A DNA stretch of 64,000 nt from a virus, in the IMG/VR virus record IMGVR_UViG_3300027631_000002, positions 1-64,000 of that record. One strand, given 5' to 3'. Below the pieces are notes generated by a model, which made no database searches, had not been told where the DNA came from, and saw nothing but the letters and a program-made list of their open reading frames with translations. Below, in pieces: positions 8,105-16,364 of this stretch (positions are counted from its first letter, which is position 1; each line of letters opens with the position of its first letter). The position numbers and the translations under genes were made by a program.

Positions 8105-8194
8105 GGTGGAGCTCAACCTTCCATTCGCGGGAAGGTCTATCCACCTCGGTTACGTTTCCACGAAGGAAAGAGGCTTGACCGGCACCTGAGATAG
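8105..8194 (-). ncRNA. Structured RNA abutting the 3' end of tRNA-Cys
   Basis: On the minus strand this 90-nt segment folds into an outer helix CTATC/GATAG enclosing CGGT/ACCG and TTTCC-TTCGT-GGAAA. Next comes a two-part hairpin, GGTGGA/TCCACC outside and CCTTCC-CGCGAAT-GGAAGG inside. It begins directly after the tRNA-Cys discriminator base and ends just before the terminator. I do not recognise the family. It could help 3'-end processing or be an independent small RNA. Confidence 0.5.
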
Positions 8195-8264
8195 AGGCGG
8201 AAAAAGGAATCGAACCTCTGTGTAGGAACTTGCGGTCCCTCGCCTAACACTCAGCCATTCCGCC
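8195..8264 (-). tRNA. tRNA-Cys (GCA)
   Basis: Acceptor GGCGGAA/TTCCGCC, T-arm AGAGG-TTCGATT-CCTTT, anticodon stem AGGGA/TTCCT with loop CCGCAAG, hence anticodon GCA. U73, the classical Cys identity base, is present. Odd points are C at position 33 instead of U, a three-pair D-stem and an overall length of about 70 nt. CCA is not encoded. A TATCTTTG box at 8272-8279 lies just upstream. Confidence 0.75.
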
Positions 8265-8271
8265 ATTTGTT

Positions 8272-8279
8272 CTACAAAG
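8272..8279 (-). promoter_or_regulatory. Promoter -7 box of the tRNA-Cys unit
   Basis: Minus strand reads TATCTTTG, then about 7 nt to the tRNA 5' end, so the primary transcript has almost no 5' leader. Confidence 0.55.
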
Positions 8280-8306
8280 ATAGAACTTTTTTTATATAAT
8301 AAAAAA

Positions 8307-8942
8307 TTATTTTGTTGTTAAAATCAATCTATCTATTCCAAGTGCGAAACCTATCCCAACATCATAGGAACCACCACCACAGATTTGTTTTTGTGCTCCT
8401 AACTCTGGACAAGCAATTTCAAATCCTTTACCACCAGTGTAGTAGTCAAGTCCTCTTGTTGCGTCTAAGTTTACTTCGTAGTTATCAGTTGCTAACTCAA
8501 TTAGTTTAGTTGCAATCTCTAACATTTCATCAGTCATATCTTCAGTTGGATTGATTACTTCAACACCAAATTGCGTGAATTCACGGTAACGCCCAGCTTG
8601 TGGTTTTTCTCCACGAAAACATTGTCCAATGTAAAATAACTTAACGTTCTTTGTCATTTTAAATGTTTCGTTAGCGAGCTGTTGTACGACTGCGGTATAT
8701 TCTGGTGCCAAACAGATGTCTCTGTTACCTCTATCGGTAAAAGTGTACATCATGTTGTTATTTTCTTCACCTACTTTACTAGCAAATGTTTCAGTTAGTT
8801 GAATAACTGGGATCATCATTTCTTGATAACCATAGGATTCCATAATATCAATCATTTGATTTAGTAATCTTCTTTTGTTTCTAGCTGTTTCACCAAAAAC
8901 TATCCTCGTACCTTTGTACGTTTTACTTGTCTTTATCTCCAT
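8307..8942 (-). CDS. hisS: Histidyl-tRNA synthetase catalytic core (minimal)
   Basis: A 211-residue class II synthetase core. Motif 2 is FRGEKPQAGRYREFTQF (about 109-125), the histidine-binding signature is RGLDYYTG (163-170), and motif 3 is GIGFALGIDR (197-206). Cellular HisRS has about 420-460 residues; here both the insertion domain and the whole C-terminal anticodon-binding domain are missing. The start at 8942 (MEIKTSKTYKGTRI) is preferred over 8981, which lies in the attenuator region. Upstream is a His-codon leader peptide and terminator. It could charge a tRNA independently of the anticodon or be a HisZ-like regulator; catalytic residues look intact. Confidence 0.85.
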   Translation of the reverse strand: MEIKTSKTYKGTRIVFGETARNKRRLLNQMIDIMESYGYQEMMIPVIQLTETFASKVGEENNNMMYTFTDRGNRDICLAPEYTAVVQQLANETFKMTKNVKLFYIGQCFRGEKPQAGRYREFTQFGVEVINPTEDMTDEMLEIATKLIELATDNYEVNLDATRGLDYYTGGKGFEIACPELGAQKQICGGGSYDVGIGFALGIDRLILTTK

Positions 8943-8968
8943 TTTAATAATATATTTTTTTAATAAAA

Positions 8969-8995
8969 AAGCCCAGATCATTATAATCTGGGCTT
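8969..8995 (-). terminator. Attenuator (terminator) hairpin upstream of hisS
   Basis: RNA stem GCCCAGAU/AUCUGGGC plus A-U extension, loop of 7 nt, then a run of six U. It lies between the leader peptide stop and the hisS ATG, where a constitutive terminator would make no sense. Confidence 0.85.
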
Positions 8996-9041
8996 ATGTT
9001 TAAATTAGCAATTTTTAAGACATATACTTACGACCCAGATT
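8985..9041 (-). promoter_or_regulatory. Antiterminator pairing for hisS attenuation
   Basis: RNA AAUCUGGG inside the leader-peptide codons (plus 9034-9041) is complementary over 8 bp to CCCAGAUU of the terminator 5' arm (plus 8985-8992). It is also identical to the terminator 3' arm core AUCUGGG. A ribosome stalled at the His codons leaves AAUCUGGG free to form the antiterminator. A ribosome reaching the stop codon covers it, so the terminator forms. Confidence 0.8.
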
Positions 9042-9084
9042 TCTCTGTGTGATGATGTAGTTTATATGTTGTTTTCATTTTCAT
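9028..9084 (-). CDS. hisL-like: His leader peptide
   Basis: An 18-residue open frame MKMKTTYKLHHHTEKSGS with three consecutive His codons (CAT CAT CAC), between a promoter and the attenuator hairpin of hisS. This is the classical layout of amino-acid operon leader peptides, in which scarcity of charged tRNA-His stalls the ribosome. The ATG is 4 nt from the -7 box, so the mRNA is nearly leaderless; a second in-frame ATG lies two codons in. Confidence 0.85.
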   Translation of the reverse strand: MKMKTTYKLHHHTEKSGS

Positions 9085-9088
9085 ACTG

Positions 9089-9096
9089 CAAATATA
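9089..9096 (-). promoter_or_regulatory. Promoter of the hisL-hisS unit
   Basis: Minus strand TATATTTG, with TTG 20 nt upstream; spacer CAGT to the leader ATG. Confidence 0.7.
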
Positions 9097-9151
9097 TAAC
9101 TTTTTATTTAATTATACAAGTAAAGTTTAATTTTTCATCAAATATTATTGT

Positions 9152-9856
9152 TTACTCTTTAATTTTATTATCAATTGCCCAATCATTATTAGCAGGGAAA
9201 TATAAATGTGTAGAAATCCCATCAAAGTATATACTACCACTTCCATCTGAAAATGGTGATTGAGAACTCCAAGTTCCACCTATTATAGATGCTATATGAT
9301 TACCTGTACTATCAATAAATGTAGTATTTGATGATGTTACTGATAATAGTAAGTTTGTTTCTGTGTAGCTCATTGGATTTAATGGTGTTGTTGATGGTGT
9401 AAAATTACCATTATATTTTGCAATACCTTTCAAAAAGTGGAAGTTAGTTAAGTAACCATTAAATTTTTGACCAACACCACCACCAATTTGTAAATCACTT
9501 GTATTATCTTCTATTAGTCTGTTATTATTAGCATTAATAACTCTTGTACCATTATAATAAAGTTGTAAAACATTGTTATTTCTAACTATTGCAAAGTGTA
9601 CCCAAGTATTATATAAATTTGATATAGTAGAGAATATATAATCTGGTGAGCCATCTGTCCAAACTGCTAGTACATTTCCTTGAAATTCCTCACTAAATCC
9701 AATTTGATCAGTTGGATTATCACCAACATTAAATAATCTATCAAAACTACCAGCACTTGCTGTCATTTTTTGCCACCATTCTACTGTAAAGTTATTTTTA
9801 GGTGTAGGTGGTGTACCACCACCAGTAAAACTACTTCCTATTATTGATTGTATCAT
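9152..9856 (-). CDS. LamG/concanavalin-like virion surface protein
   Basis: A 234-residue protein. After the N-terminus MIQSIIGSSFTGGG comes a laminin-G-like jelly-roll pattern: FTVEWWQKM ... TWVHFAIVRNNNVLQLYYNGTRV ... LQIGGGVGQKFNGYLTNFHFLKGIAKYNG. Such domains bind glycans on phage fibres. The first 9-12 residues are nearly the same as those of the protein at 10797-11909 (MIQSIIGTSFKGG), suggesting a common attachment peptide. Part of the adhesin module 9.1-16.3 kb. Confidence 0.75.
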   Translation of the reverse strand: MIQSIIGSSFTGGGTPPTPKNNFTVEWWQKMTASAGSFDRLFNVGDNPTDQIGFSEEFQGNVLAVWTDGSPDYIFSTISNLYNTWVHFAIVRNNNVLQLYYNGTRVINANNNRLIEDNTSDLQIGGGVGQKFNGYLTNFHFLKGIAKYNGNFTPSTTPLNPMSYTETNLLLSVTSSNTTFIDSTGNHIASIIGGTWSSQSPFSDGSGSIYFDGISTHLYFPANNDWAIDNKIKE

Positions 9857-10490
9857 AGTTTATTTTTTTCATAAAATATTTTTCAATTCTTTTACTTAAT
9901 CTAACATTAGGATCTTCATCAGTTCTTCCTAATACACTATATGGTGTTAAAAAACCCATACTTAGAAAAATTCTTCTTGATGTAAAAGGTTCTGTCCAAT
10001 GTTTATATAAAGAAGCTTCAAAACAATACATATCTGTAGCTTTTACTTCAAAAACATCTTTATCTATATAAAAGTTATAATCTTCTGCTAAAACACTTAT
10101 ATTACATTTATAGTTTATATATCCTTCTTTAGATACATCATAATGTGCATTTATTTTTCCGCCTTTATTCATATCAACAACTTGTACAAATGAATTATCT
10201 GTTGGTAAATTCATTTCATTGGCAACTCTTTTAATAATTGATTTTAAAAAGTCAGGTAATTCTTCTTTATGAATTTCTGATGCAGATTGAAATGTTGTAA
10301 TATAATTTGTTAGTGGTGTATCTGATATATCAAACATATGAGATTTACCTTTTAATTCTTTAGAAAGTTCAGTAATATAATAATTACTTTCTCTACTTTT
10401 GAAATCAATAGTATTAACCCATTCAGTTATTAATTTTACTTCTTCATTTGAAATAAAATTTCTTTTTATTTTATAATTTTTAGATTCCAT
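9831..10490 (-). CDS. 2-oxoglutarate/Fe(II) oxygenase-like protein
   Basis: A 219-residue protein with the facial triad of 2OG-Fe(II) dioxygenases: H116-x-D118 in NAHYDVS, H164 in LYKHWTEPF, and the 2OG-binding arginine R173 in SRRIFLSMGF. The fold order matches prolyl-hydroxylase-like enzymes. Because it sits between virion adhesin genes, it may hydroxylate a fibre protein or a host surface molecule (inference). It overlaps both neighbours by about 25 bases. Confidence 0.7.
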   Translation of the reverse strand: MESKNYKIKRNFISNEEVKLITEWVNTIDFKSRESNYYITELSKELKGKSHMFDISDTPLTNYITTFQSASEIHKEELPDFLKSIIKRVANEMNLPTDNSFVQVVDMNKGGKINAHYDVSKEGYINYKCNISVLAEDYNFYIDKDVFEVKATDMYCFEASLYKHWTEPFTSRRIFLSMGFLTPYSVLGRTDEDPNVRLSKRIEKYFMKKINYDTINNRK

Positions 10491-10780
10491 TTTGATAAAA
10501 ATTCTTTTGGTGATCCTTCTTCTATTACTGAATGTTCTTGAACAGATAATAACTTATCATAACCTGTTTGGTCAACATTAATAAAACAAAACCAATGTGT
10601 TGCAGGTAATTGACCTGTCTCAGAAACTGGAATACTTAAATGTCCTTTAGGTAATGTTTCTTTATATGCTTGTAAACCTGGATGTAATATAACAGGTTTA
10701 TTGGTAGTTACTAATACACCTTTACTATTTTCTCTTGCTAACTCTACTTTAGAGTCTTCACATAATATACATAACTTCAT
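10466..10780 (-). CDS. Hypothetical protein of the adhesin module
   Basis: A 104-residue protein with an N-terminal C-x-x-C (LCILCEDS) and no other motif I recognise. Its position between fibre-like genes suggests a small chaperone or accessory virion protein, which is inference from context only. Confidence 0.6.
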   Translation of the reverse strand: MKLCILCEDSKVELARENSKGVLVTTNKPVILHPGLQAYKETLPKGHLSIPVSETGQLPATHWFCFINVDQTGYDKLLSVQEHSVIEEGSPKEFLSKWNLKIIK

Positions 10781-10796
10781 ATTATTTTACTTATTT

Positions 10797-11909
10797 TTAT
10801 TTATTTATAATATTTGTATATAAATATTCACCTCCTTCAACAGCTAAAGCAACAGAATATAAGTAATCTGCTTCACCAGTTTCTACATTTAATTCTCCAA
10901 TACATTGAAGTGAATTATTTGTTTCTTTATCATTCACAATTAAATTACAATATATTCTACCATCAACATTTATAGCACTAATAATAAACCAAACTTTTGA
11001 CATACTAATACCTGGAATATCATTTATAAAAACTTCATTTGTTAATTCAGTATTAAATACTCCAGCATTAATATCATACCTACCTATAGATGACAGAAAA
11101 CCACCTGTTCCAGTACATACACCCCATGTATAACCATTATATTCAAATAAACTTGTTGGATAATAATCATCATCAACACTATGTACAGATAATAATGTTG
11201 TGGTTTGATTAAATGTATCTACCATATAAGTTTTGGGTAGAATAAAGTTATTTTGGTTATCTAAAAATAAAAATCTATCTAAACAAACAAATTGATTATT
11301 ACCTAAGTAATGCATGGATGTTGGTGATGATGATGCGTTAACACTATCTACTGTTATGGTAATACTTTGTGATGATGTACCACTAAAATTATCAGCACTT
11401 ATAGTAATTGTATCTCCAGATTTATATAAATCACCTGTATTATTAGTAGAAACACTTGAGACCGTTCCTCCACTAACAATAATATCAAAAATTGCAGCAT
11501 AACCAGAACTTGTTCCACTTCCTGTTAATCCAATATAAGTACCCGATTGCAAACCTGCAAGGCTAGTAAAACTGAAATCATCAATAGCACCTCCAATACT
11601 TCCTAATATATCAATATCTAAATATGTAAGATTTCCAAAATCATCCATCTTACCAAATAAAATTGAATTTGTTGGACCCGAAATATCTCTACTTGAAAAA
11701 TATTTGAATCCATCATTTGGATTATTTGCAAATACTGTAGGTCCATAAAAAATACCATTTGTTGTAAATGCAGTAACTGTATTATTGGATTGTAAGTTAA
11801 ATAACATATAATCATCTGGTGGTGTAGTTGGTGTACTTTTTAATCCAAATATTAAAAAGTCTGTTGTAAATCCTCCTTTAAAACTTGTTCCTATTATTGA
11901 TTGTATCAT
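10797..11909 (-). CDS. Virion surface/adhesin protein with shared attachment N-terminus
   Basis: A 370-residue beta-rich protein starting MIQSIIGTSFKGGF, nearly identical to the start of the LamG protein at 9152-9856. The middle has Gly/Ser/Thr-rich strands (SGTYIGLTGSGTSSGYAAIF, IIVSGGTVSSVST) and later propeller-like repeats (YNGYTWGVCTGTGGF). No signal peptide. Likely a tail-fibre or whisker component. Confidence 0.65.
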   Translation of the reverse strand: MIQSIIGTSFKGGFTTDFLIFGLKSTPTTPPDDYMLFNLQSNNTVTAFTTNGIFYGPTVFANNPNDGFKYFSSRDISGPTNSILFGKMDDFGNLTYLDIDILGSIGGAIDDFSFTSLAGLQSGTYIGLTGSGTSSGYAAIFDIIVSGGTVSSVSTNNTGDLYKSGDTITISADNFSGTSSQSITITVDSVNASSSPTSMHYLGNNQFVCLDRFLFLDNQNNFILPKTYMVDTFNQTTTLLSVHSVDDDYYPTSLFEYNGYTWGVCTGTGGFLSSIGRYDINAGVFNTELTNEVFINDIPGISMSKVWFIISAINVDGRIYCNLIVNDKETNNSLQCIGELNVETGEADYLYSVALAVEGGEYLYTNIINK

Positions 11910-11931
11910 ATATTATATATTATTTTTAATA

Positions 11932-11966
11932 AAGAAGCAATTGTTTAAATTAGACAATTGCTTCTT
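11932..11966 (-). terminator. Intrinsic terminator after the giant adhesin gene
   Basis: Stem agaagcaattgt/acaattgcttct with a short loop, directly downstream of the 1426-residue gene on the minus strand. The U tract is weak. Confidence 0.65.
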
Positions 11967-11988
11967 ATTTTATTACATTTTCTTATTT

Positions 11989-14900
11989 TTAATCAATGTT
12001 TAATCCTGCACCACTTACCATCCATTTATCTATACCAATTTTCAATAGTGTTGCCATTGAATTACTTGGAATATAGAAGTTAGTACTATAATCATCAAAT
12101 CCTGCACCCCATAATTTAGTAATATTGGAGTCATTTATATAGAAATATGTATTACTATTACCGCTAACAATAGTAATTGCAGTTCCGATAGGGAAAGCAA
12201 CATTTTCATTTGTAGGAATATAAATTCCATAACCATCACCATCATCTTTATAGATATGTTTCCCAATATCACTAAGTTGTAAGTAATAATCTTCATTGTG
12301 AGGTCTATAGTTTTGTGGAATTACTCCAGCACTTGATGTTTGTTTTGTTCCATCACCAAATATTATACAACTTTCTTCATTTATTTTATCTATATTATTA
12401 TCTATATAATAGTTATTTTCAAATATATATTTATCTCTAGTATATGTTATTGAGTGTGTTCCAGTTTGAGGTGTTATTGATTCATAAAAACTAGATGTTA
12501 CTGATTGTATTACATATTCTCCTTTTACATAACTTGTTATTCCACTAAATTCTTGATCATCGGTTTGTTCTAATGATAAAGTTCCATCGGTTGGTAGATT
12601 TGCAACAAACGCATTATAATAATTATCCGCCATTACATAGGTATAACCAGCAATAGCAATTCTTTCATTTTTAATAGAAATATTGTTTATATAGAAATTT
12701 TCTCTACCACCAATAGTATTATTCCAAACTATGACACCATCACTATTAAGTTTAAATAATCTAATTGAGGTTCTATTAAAATTATTATCATAATTATCTA
12801 CTGCTATATAAATACCCGTACTATCTGTAGCTACTGCAGAATTATTATTTATAAAAGTTCTTTTTTGCCATATCAAATTGCCACCAAATGTTAGTTTGGA
12901 AATAATAACTTCTTCATCATAATCACTATAGTGAGTTGTTATTACACTATTAGTTCCAAATATTGCAACTGATTCGCCATAACAATCATGTTCTAATTCG
13001 TTTAAAACTTTTGTCCATTGTTGAACACCATTTTGATTAAACTTAGTGATAATAGCTTTATCATAATTATAATTACCACCTTTATAACCAACACAATAAA
13101 TATTATTATTCTCATCTGTTATAACTGATTCAAATGTATCACCTTGTACATCACCGATAAGTGTTCTTTCCCAGTTTTCTGTGTAAATATAAGCTTCTCC
13201 ATTAAGAGATTTATAAATAGACCAAGTTCCTGATGCACTAAAATTAACATTTGTTGATATTGTAAAATGTAAGCTTGCTGTAGAACCTGTTCCAGATATA
13301 GATACACCTTGAATACCTCCACCAGTTACTTCAGTAACTGTTAAGATACAATTGTTTGAACTAGTTCCACCAAGTTTACTACCAGGTATAGTAATAATAT
13401 CATTTAAAACATAACTAGATTGTTGTCCCTGAATACTATTCATAAAGTAAGCACCGTTTCCTTGACCTTTGTAAATAATAAAGTTAGCACCGTTTCCTTC
13501 TATTATTGAACCAGTTACTCCTGAAAAACTTTGAGTTCCTGTTCCAACAAGTGCAGTACCCGTTATTTCTGCACTTACTATACCACCATTTAACACATCT
13601 GTTTGTAGAATTGTAGCATCATTATCAGGTGTAATACCACCTAAGCTTGTACCTGGTATAACTATTGGTTTAAGTACATTTATATTATATCCTGTACCAG
13701 GAGTATCTACACTAATAATTGTGTATGATTGATTATCATAGTCTGTTAAAATCGTAAATGATGCACTACTTCCTCCTGGTGTTAGTGATCCTGTTACTCC
13801 ACTAAAAGTATTTATATATTGTAAATTTTCATCTCCAATAATTCCTGTTCCTGCAATAGACCAATTATTTGTATTTAAAGGAATGTCGTTATTAATACTA
13901 CTAGGTGATATTACTAAAGTACTTACTGTACTACCTGCAAGAGCTAAAGAAGTTGTTATTGTCCAAGCTAAATAGTCTGTAGTTTTTTCACCAACTATAA
14001 TTAATTCATTATCAGAGTTAAAGGTCACATCATTTAGATAAATATCACCTTGTTCTGCCAAATCATTAATATCTTTTAGTCTATTTGATATTATAATACT
14101 ACCAGTTTCTGAATCAATTCTTACAATTAAACCTTCTGTGTATTCTGGATAAACTTCACATACAACTACTAAATCTCCATTTACTGGATCTATTGTTATT
14201 GATTTTGCCTCAGTATCATATCCATTATTTTGATAAATTGTTTTTGACCAAAGTTTATCTCCTGCTTTATTAAATTTTACTACAATTGCATCACCATCAT
14301 TGATTTGATAACCTGCAGCATATGTATTTCCATCATCATCTATTACAACTGATGTAAAAACAATATCATCATCATTATTATAAAGTGGTCCTAACACTGA
14401 CATCCATCCTAAAGTATCATTTTCTGGTAAAATTAAATCTTTATTAGATAGTTCTAATTTTTCCTCACCAAAAGATAATGAATTATCATCTGCAATTAAA
14501 ACATTTACTTGTTTTTTAGTATCACTATTCCCATCTGATCCAGAATCACCTGTATACCAAACTTTATCAATGTCAGTATTGATTGCAACCATTGCAAAAA
14601 TACTTTCATCATATAATGTAATATAACTACTTCCAGTACCAAATTTGTTATTTTCTACTACTTCACCACCACCATAATTAATACCATATATTGTGAAGAT
14701 TTGTTCAGATATATCATTATCATAAAAACTATTAATACTGTATGTTCCTACACCACCATTTGTTGTTCCTGTTAATATTTCATATTCACCTTGATTATGT
14801 CTAATTGTTTGACCAACTGATATTGTTCCTGATATAACTTCTGTTACTGTAAGAATATATTCATTTTGATTATTTAATTGGACTTGCTCAACTGAACCAA

Positions 14901-16269
14901 TAACTTTAGTAATACTCTTATCTGTTGTTATATAGTTACCATTATCATACTGATCATCACCACCATCTGATATTTTCATAACTGGCCATGTATTTTCATT
15001 ATTTCTATATGGACTATGATAATCTGGTTTTCCAACCATATCATATGAATTAATAACACCATTCCTTATAGATGTGACTAAAACTGATGCATTATCATTC
15101 CCGCCATCAATAATGTATCCTTCTCCTAAATCAATAGTATAATTTGTTCCACCATAAAGTAATTTTACACTAGTAACTGAACCTGTTGCACTTGTTGTTA
15201 TATAAACATTAGCCCAGCTTCCACCAGGACTCTGTACACCATAATATCCATCGGTATATCCAGTACCTGTACTAAAAAGTTCAAATGTTTTAATAACGCC
15301 ATTGTTGACACTGTTTACGTAGATTGTTGCATCATTATCTGGTGATTGCCCACCAAGAGCAGTACCTGAGATTGTAACTATTTCATCTACTTGAAATCCT
15401 TGTGTAAAATTAGTATTAGCAGGACCACCTTCGCCAAGACTATATCCATAATCTACTAATTTATAGAAACTAAATGTTCCAGATCCTGTTGCACTAGTTT
15501 CATATGGTACATTACTATATTCTATTGCTTTATCTTGAAATACAAAATTCTTATATAATGATCCTGATGGTAAAGAAGACGTTAATACTCCTATATTATC
15601 ATAGAATAAATCTCTTATTACTGTAAGATCTGTGTTAAGAGTGTTATCGGTATGTAATACAATATCAACAAACTTTTCAACAAAATTTCTAATGTCTTTA
15701 ATTTTTAATGGTCTTTTTGTATCAGCACCATATATATTTAAGATAACTACTGTATCACTACCACTAAGTCCAGTTACGTAAAAATCATCATTCTCAGTTT
15801 CTGTAGTTTCATTTTTATAAGAAGCATTTTTACTTTTACTTATAAATACTTGTGTTATATTAGCATCTTCTCCAGATAATCTGTTGATTCCAGCATAAAA
15901 CCCTTTATATCCACCACCATTTAATGTTAATTTGTTATTATCATCTGCAGATAAAATTAAAGGAGATGCAGTTGTTCCTAAATTAATACTGTTTATAACT
16001 AATGATCCATCATGAGTTGATATAGGAACACCACCAACGTAAATCGTTTGTCCAGAAACGTGTAAACTTTTCCATTGTGATGCACTTGATCCTAAGTTAT
16101 ATACACTATCCTCTGCAGGAATAATATCTGTTTCTAGTGTCGTTAAATCTATAGCACTTACTGTACCAGAAATTGCTAATTCTTCTAAATACAAGAAGTT
16201 ATTATCCATTTCTGCAATAGTTAATCTACTATTTTTTTCGCTTCTTAAAGTTAGTGAGTAAGTTGACAT
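11989..16269 (-). CDS. Giant tail-fibre/adhesin protein
   Basis: A 1426-residue structural protein. Residues 1-35 (YSLTLRSEKNSRLTIAEMDNN) match a head domain common at the start of T4-like tail-fibre proteins and shared with the gene at 22893. Next is a VYNLGSSASQWKSLHVSG segment known from cyanophage fibres. The middle carries repeated Gly-rich beta modules (SGTALGGQSPDNDATI, IPGTSLGGITPDNDATI, IPGSKLGGTSSNN). Around 690-1260 there are propeller-like repeats of the type DDDGNTYAAGYQ...KFNKAGDKLWSKTI, and near the end a small C-terminal domain. Probably the main receptor-binding fibre. Confidence 0.8.
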   Translation of the reverse strand: MSTYSLTLRSEKNSRLTIAEMDNNFLYLEELAISGTVSAIDLTTLETDIIPAEDSVYNLGSSASQWKSLHVSGQTIYVGGVPISTHDGSLVINSINLGTTASPLILSADDNNKLTLNGGGYKGFYAGINRLSGEDANITQVFISKSKNASYKNETTETENDDFYVTGLSGSDTVVILNIYGADTKRPLKIKDIRNFVEKFVDIVLHTDNTLNTDLTVIRDLFYDNIGVLTSSLPSGSLYKNFVFQDKAIEYSNVPYETSATGSGTFSFYKLVDYGYSLGEGGPANTNFTQGFQVDEIVTISGTALGGQSPDNDATIYVNSVNNGVIKTFELFSTGTGYTDGYYGVQSPGGSWANVYITTSATGSVTSVKLLYGGTNYTIDLGEGYIIDGGNDNASVLVTSIRNGVINSYDMVGKPDYHSPYRNNENTWPVMKISDGGDDQYDNGNYITTDKSITKVIGSVEQVQLNNQNEYILTVTEVISGTISVGQTIRHNQGEYEILTGTTNGGVGTYSINSFYDNDISEQIFTIYGINYGGGEVVENNKFGTGSSYITLYDESIFAMVAINTDIDKVWYTGDSGSDGNSDTKKQVNVLIADDNSLSFGEEKLELSNKDLILPENDTLGWMSVLGPLYNNDDDIVFTSVVIDDDGNTYAAGYQINDGDAIVVKFNKAGDKLWSKTIYQNNGYDTEAKSITIDPVNGDLVVVCEVYPEYTEGLIVRIDSETGSIIISNRLKDINDLAEQGDIYLNDVTFNSDNELIIVGEKTTDYLAWTITTSLALAGSTVSTLVISPSSINNDIPLNTNNWSIAGTGIIGDENLQYINTFSGVTGSLTPGGSSASFTILTDYDNQSYTIISVDTPGTGYNINVLKPIVIPGTSLGGITPDNDATILQTDVLNGGIVSAEITGTALVGTGTQSFSGVTGSIIEGNGANFIIYKGQGNGAYFMNSIQGQQSSYVLNDIITIPGSKLGGTSSNNCILTVTEVTGGGIQGVSISGTGSTASLHFTISTNVNFSASGTWSIYKSLNGEAYIYTENWERTLIGDVQGDTFESVITDENNNIYCVGYKGGNYNYDKAIITKFNQNGVQQWTKVLNELEHDCYGESVAIFGTNSVITTHYSDYDEEVIISKLTFGGNLIWQKRTFINNNSAVATDSTGIYIAVDNYDNNFNRTSIRLFKLNSDGVIVWNNTIGGRENFYINNISIKNERIAIAGYTYVMADNYYNAFVANLPTDGTLSLEQTDDQEFSGITSYVKGEYVIQSVTSSFYESITPQTGTHSITYTRDKYIFENNYYIDNNIDKINEESCIIFGDGTKQTSSAGVIPQNYRPHNEDYYLQLSDIGKHIYKDDGDGYGIYIPTNENVAFPIGTAITIVSGNSNTYFYINDSNITKLWGAGFDDYSTNFYIPSNSMATLLKIGIDKWMVSGAGLNID

Positions 16270-16336
16270 ATTTTTATAATAATTTTTTTTATAGAGTATA
16301 TATTTTTTATTAAAAATGTATTTTTGTTATAAAATA

Positions 16337-16364
16337 AAAAAAGAGAGCTAAAGCTCTCTTTTTT
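16337..16364. terminator. Intrinsic terminator after purA
   Basis: Stem aaagagagct/agctctcttt with A/T tracts on both sides, overlapping the purA stop. Confidence 0.8.

Noticed and set aside
8105-8194. HDV-like or hammerhead ribozyme after tRNA-Cys
   Set aside because: The CGAATGG segment recalls HDV, but its partner strand forms a simple hairpin rather than the nested double pseudoknot, and no hammerhead CUGAUGA core is present.
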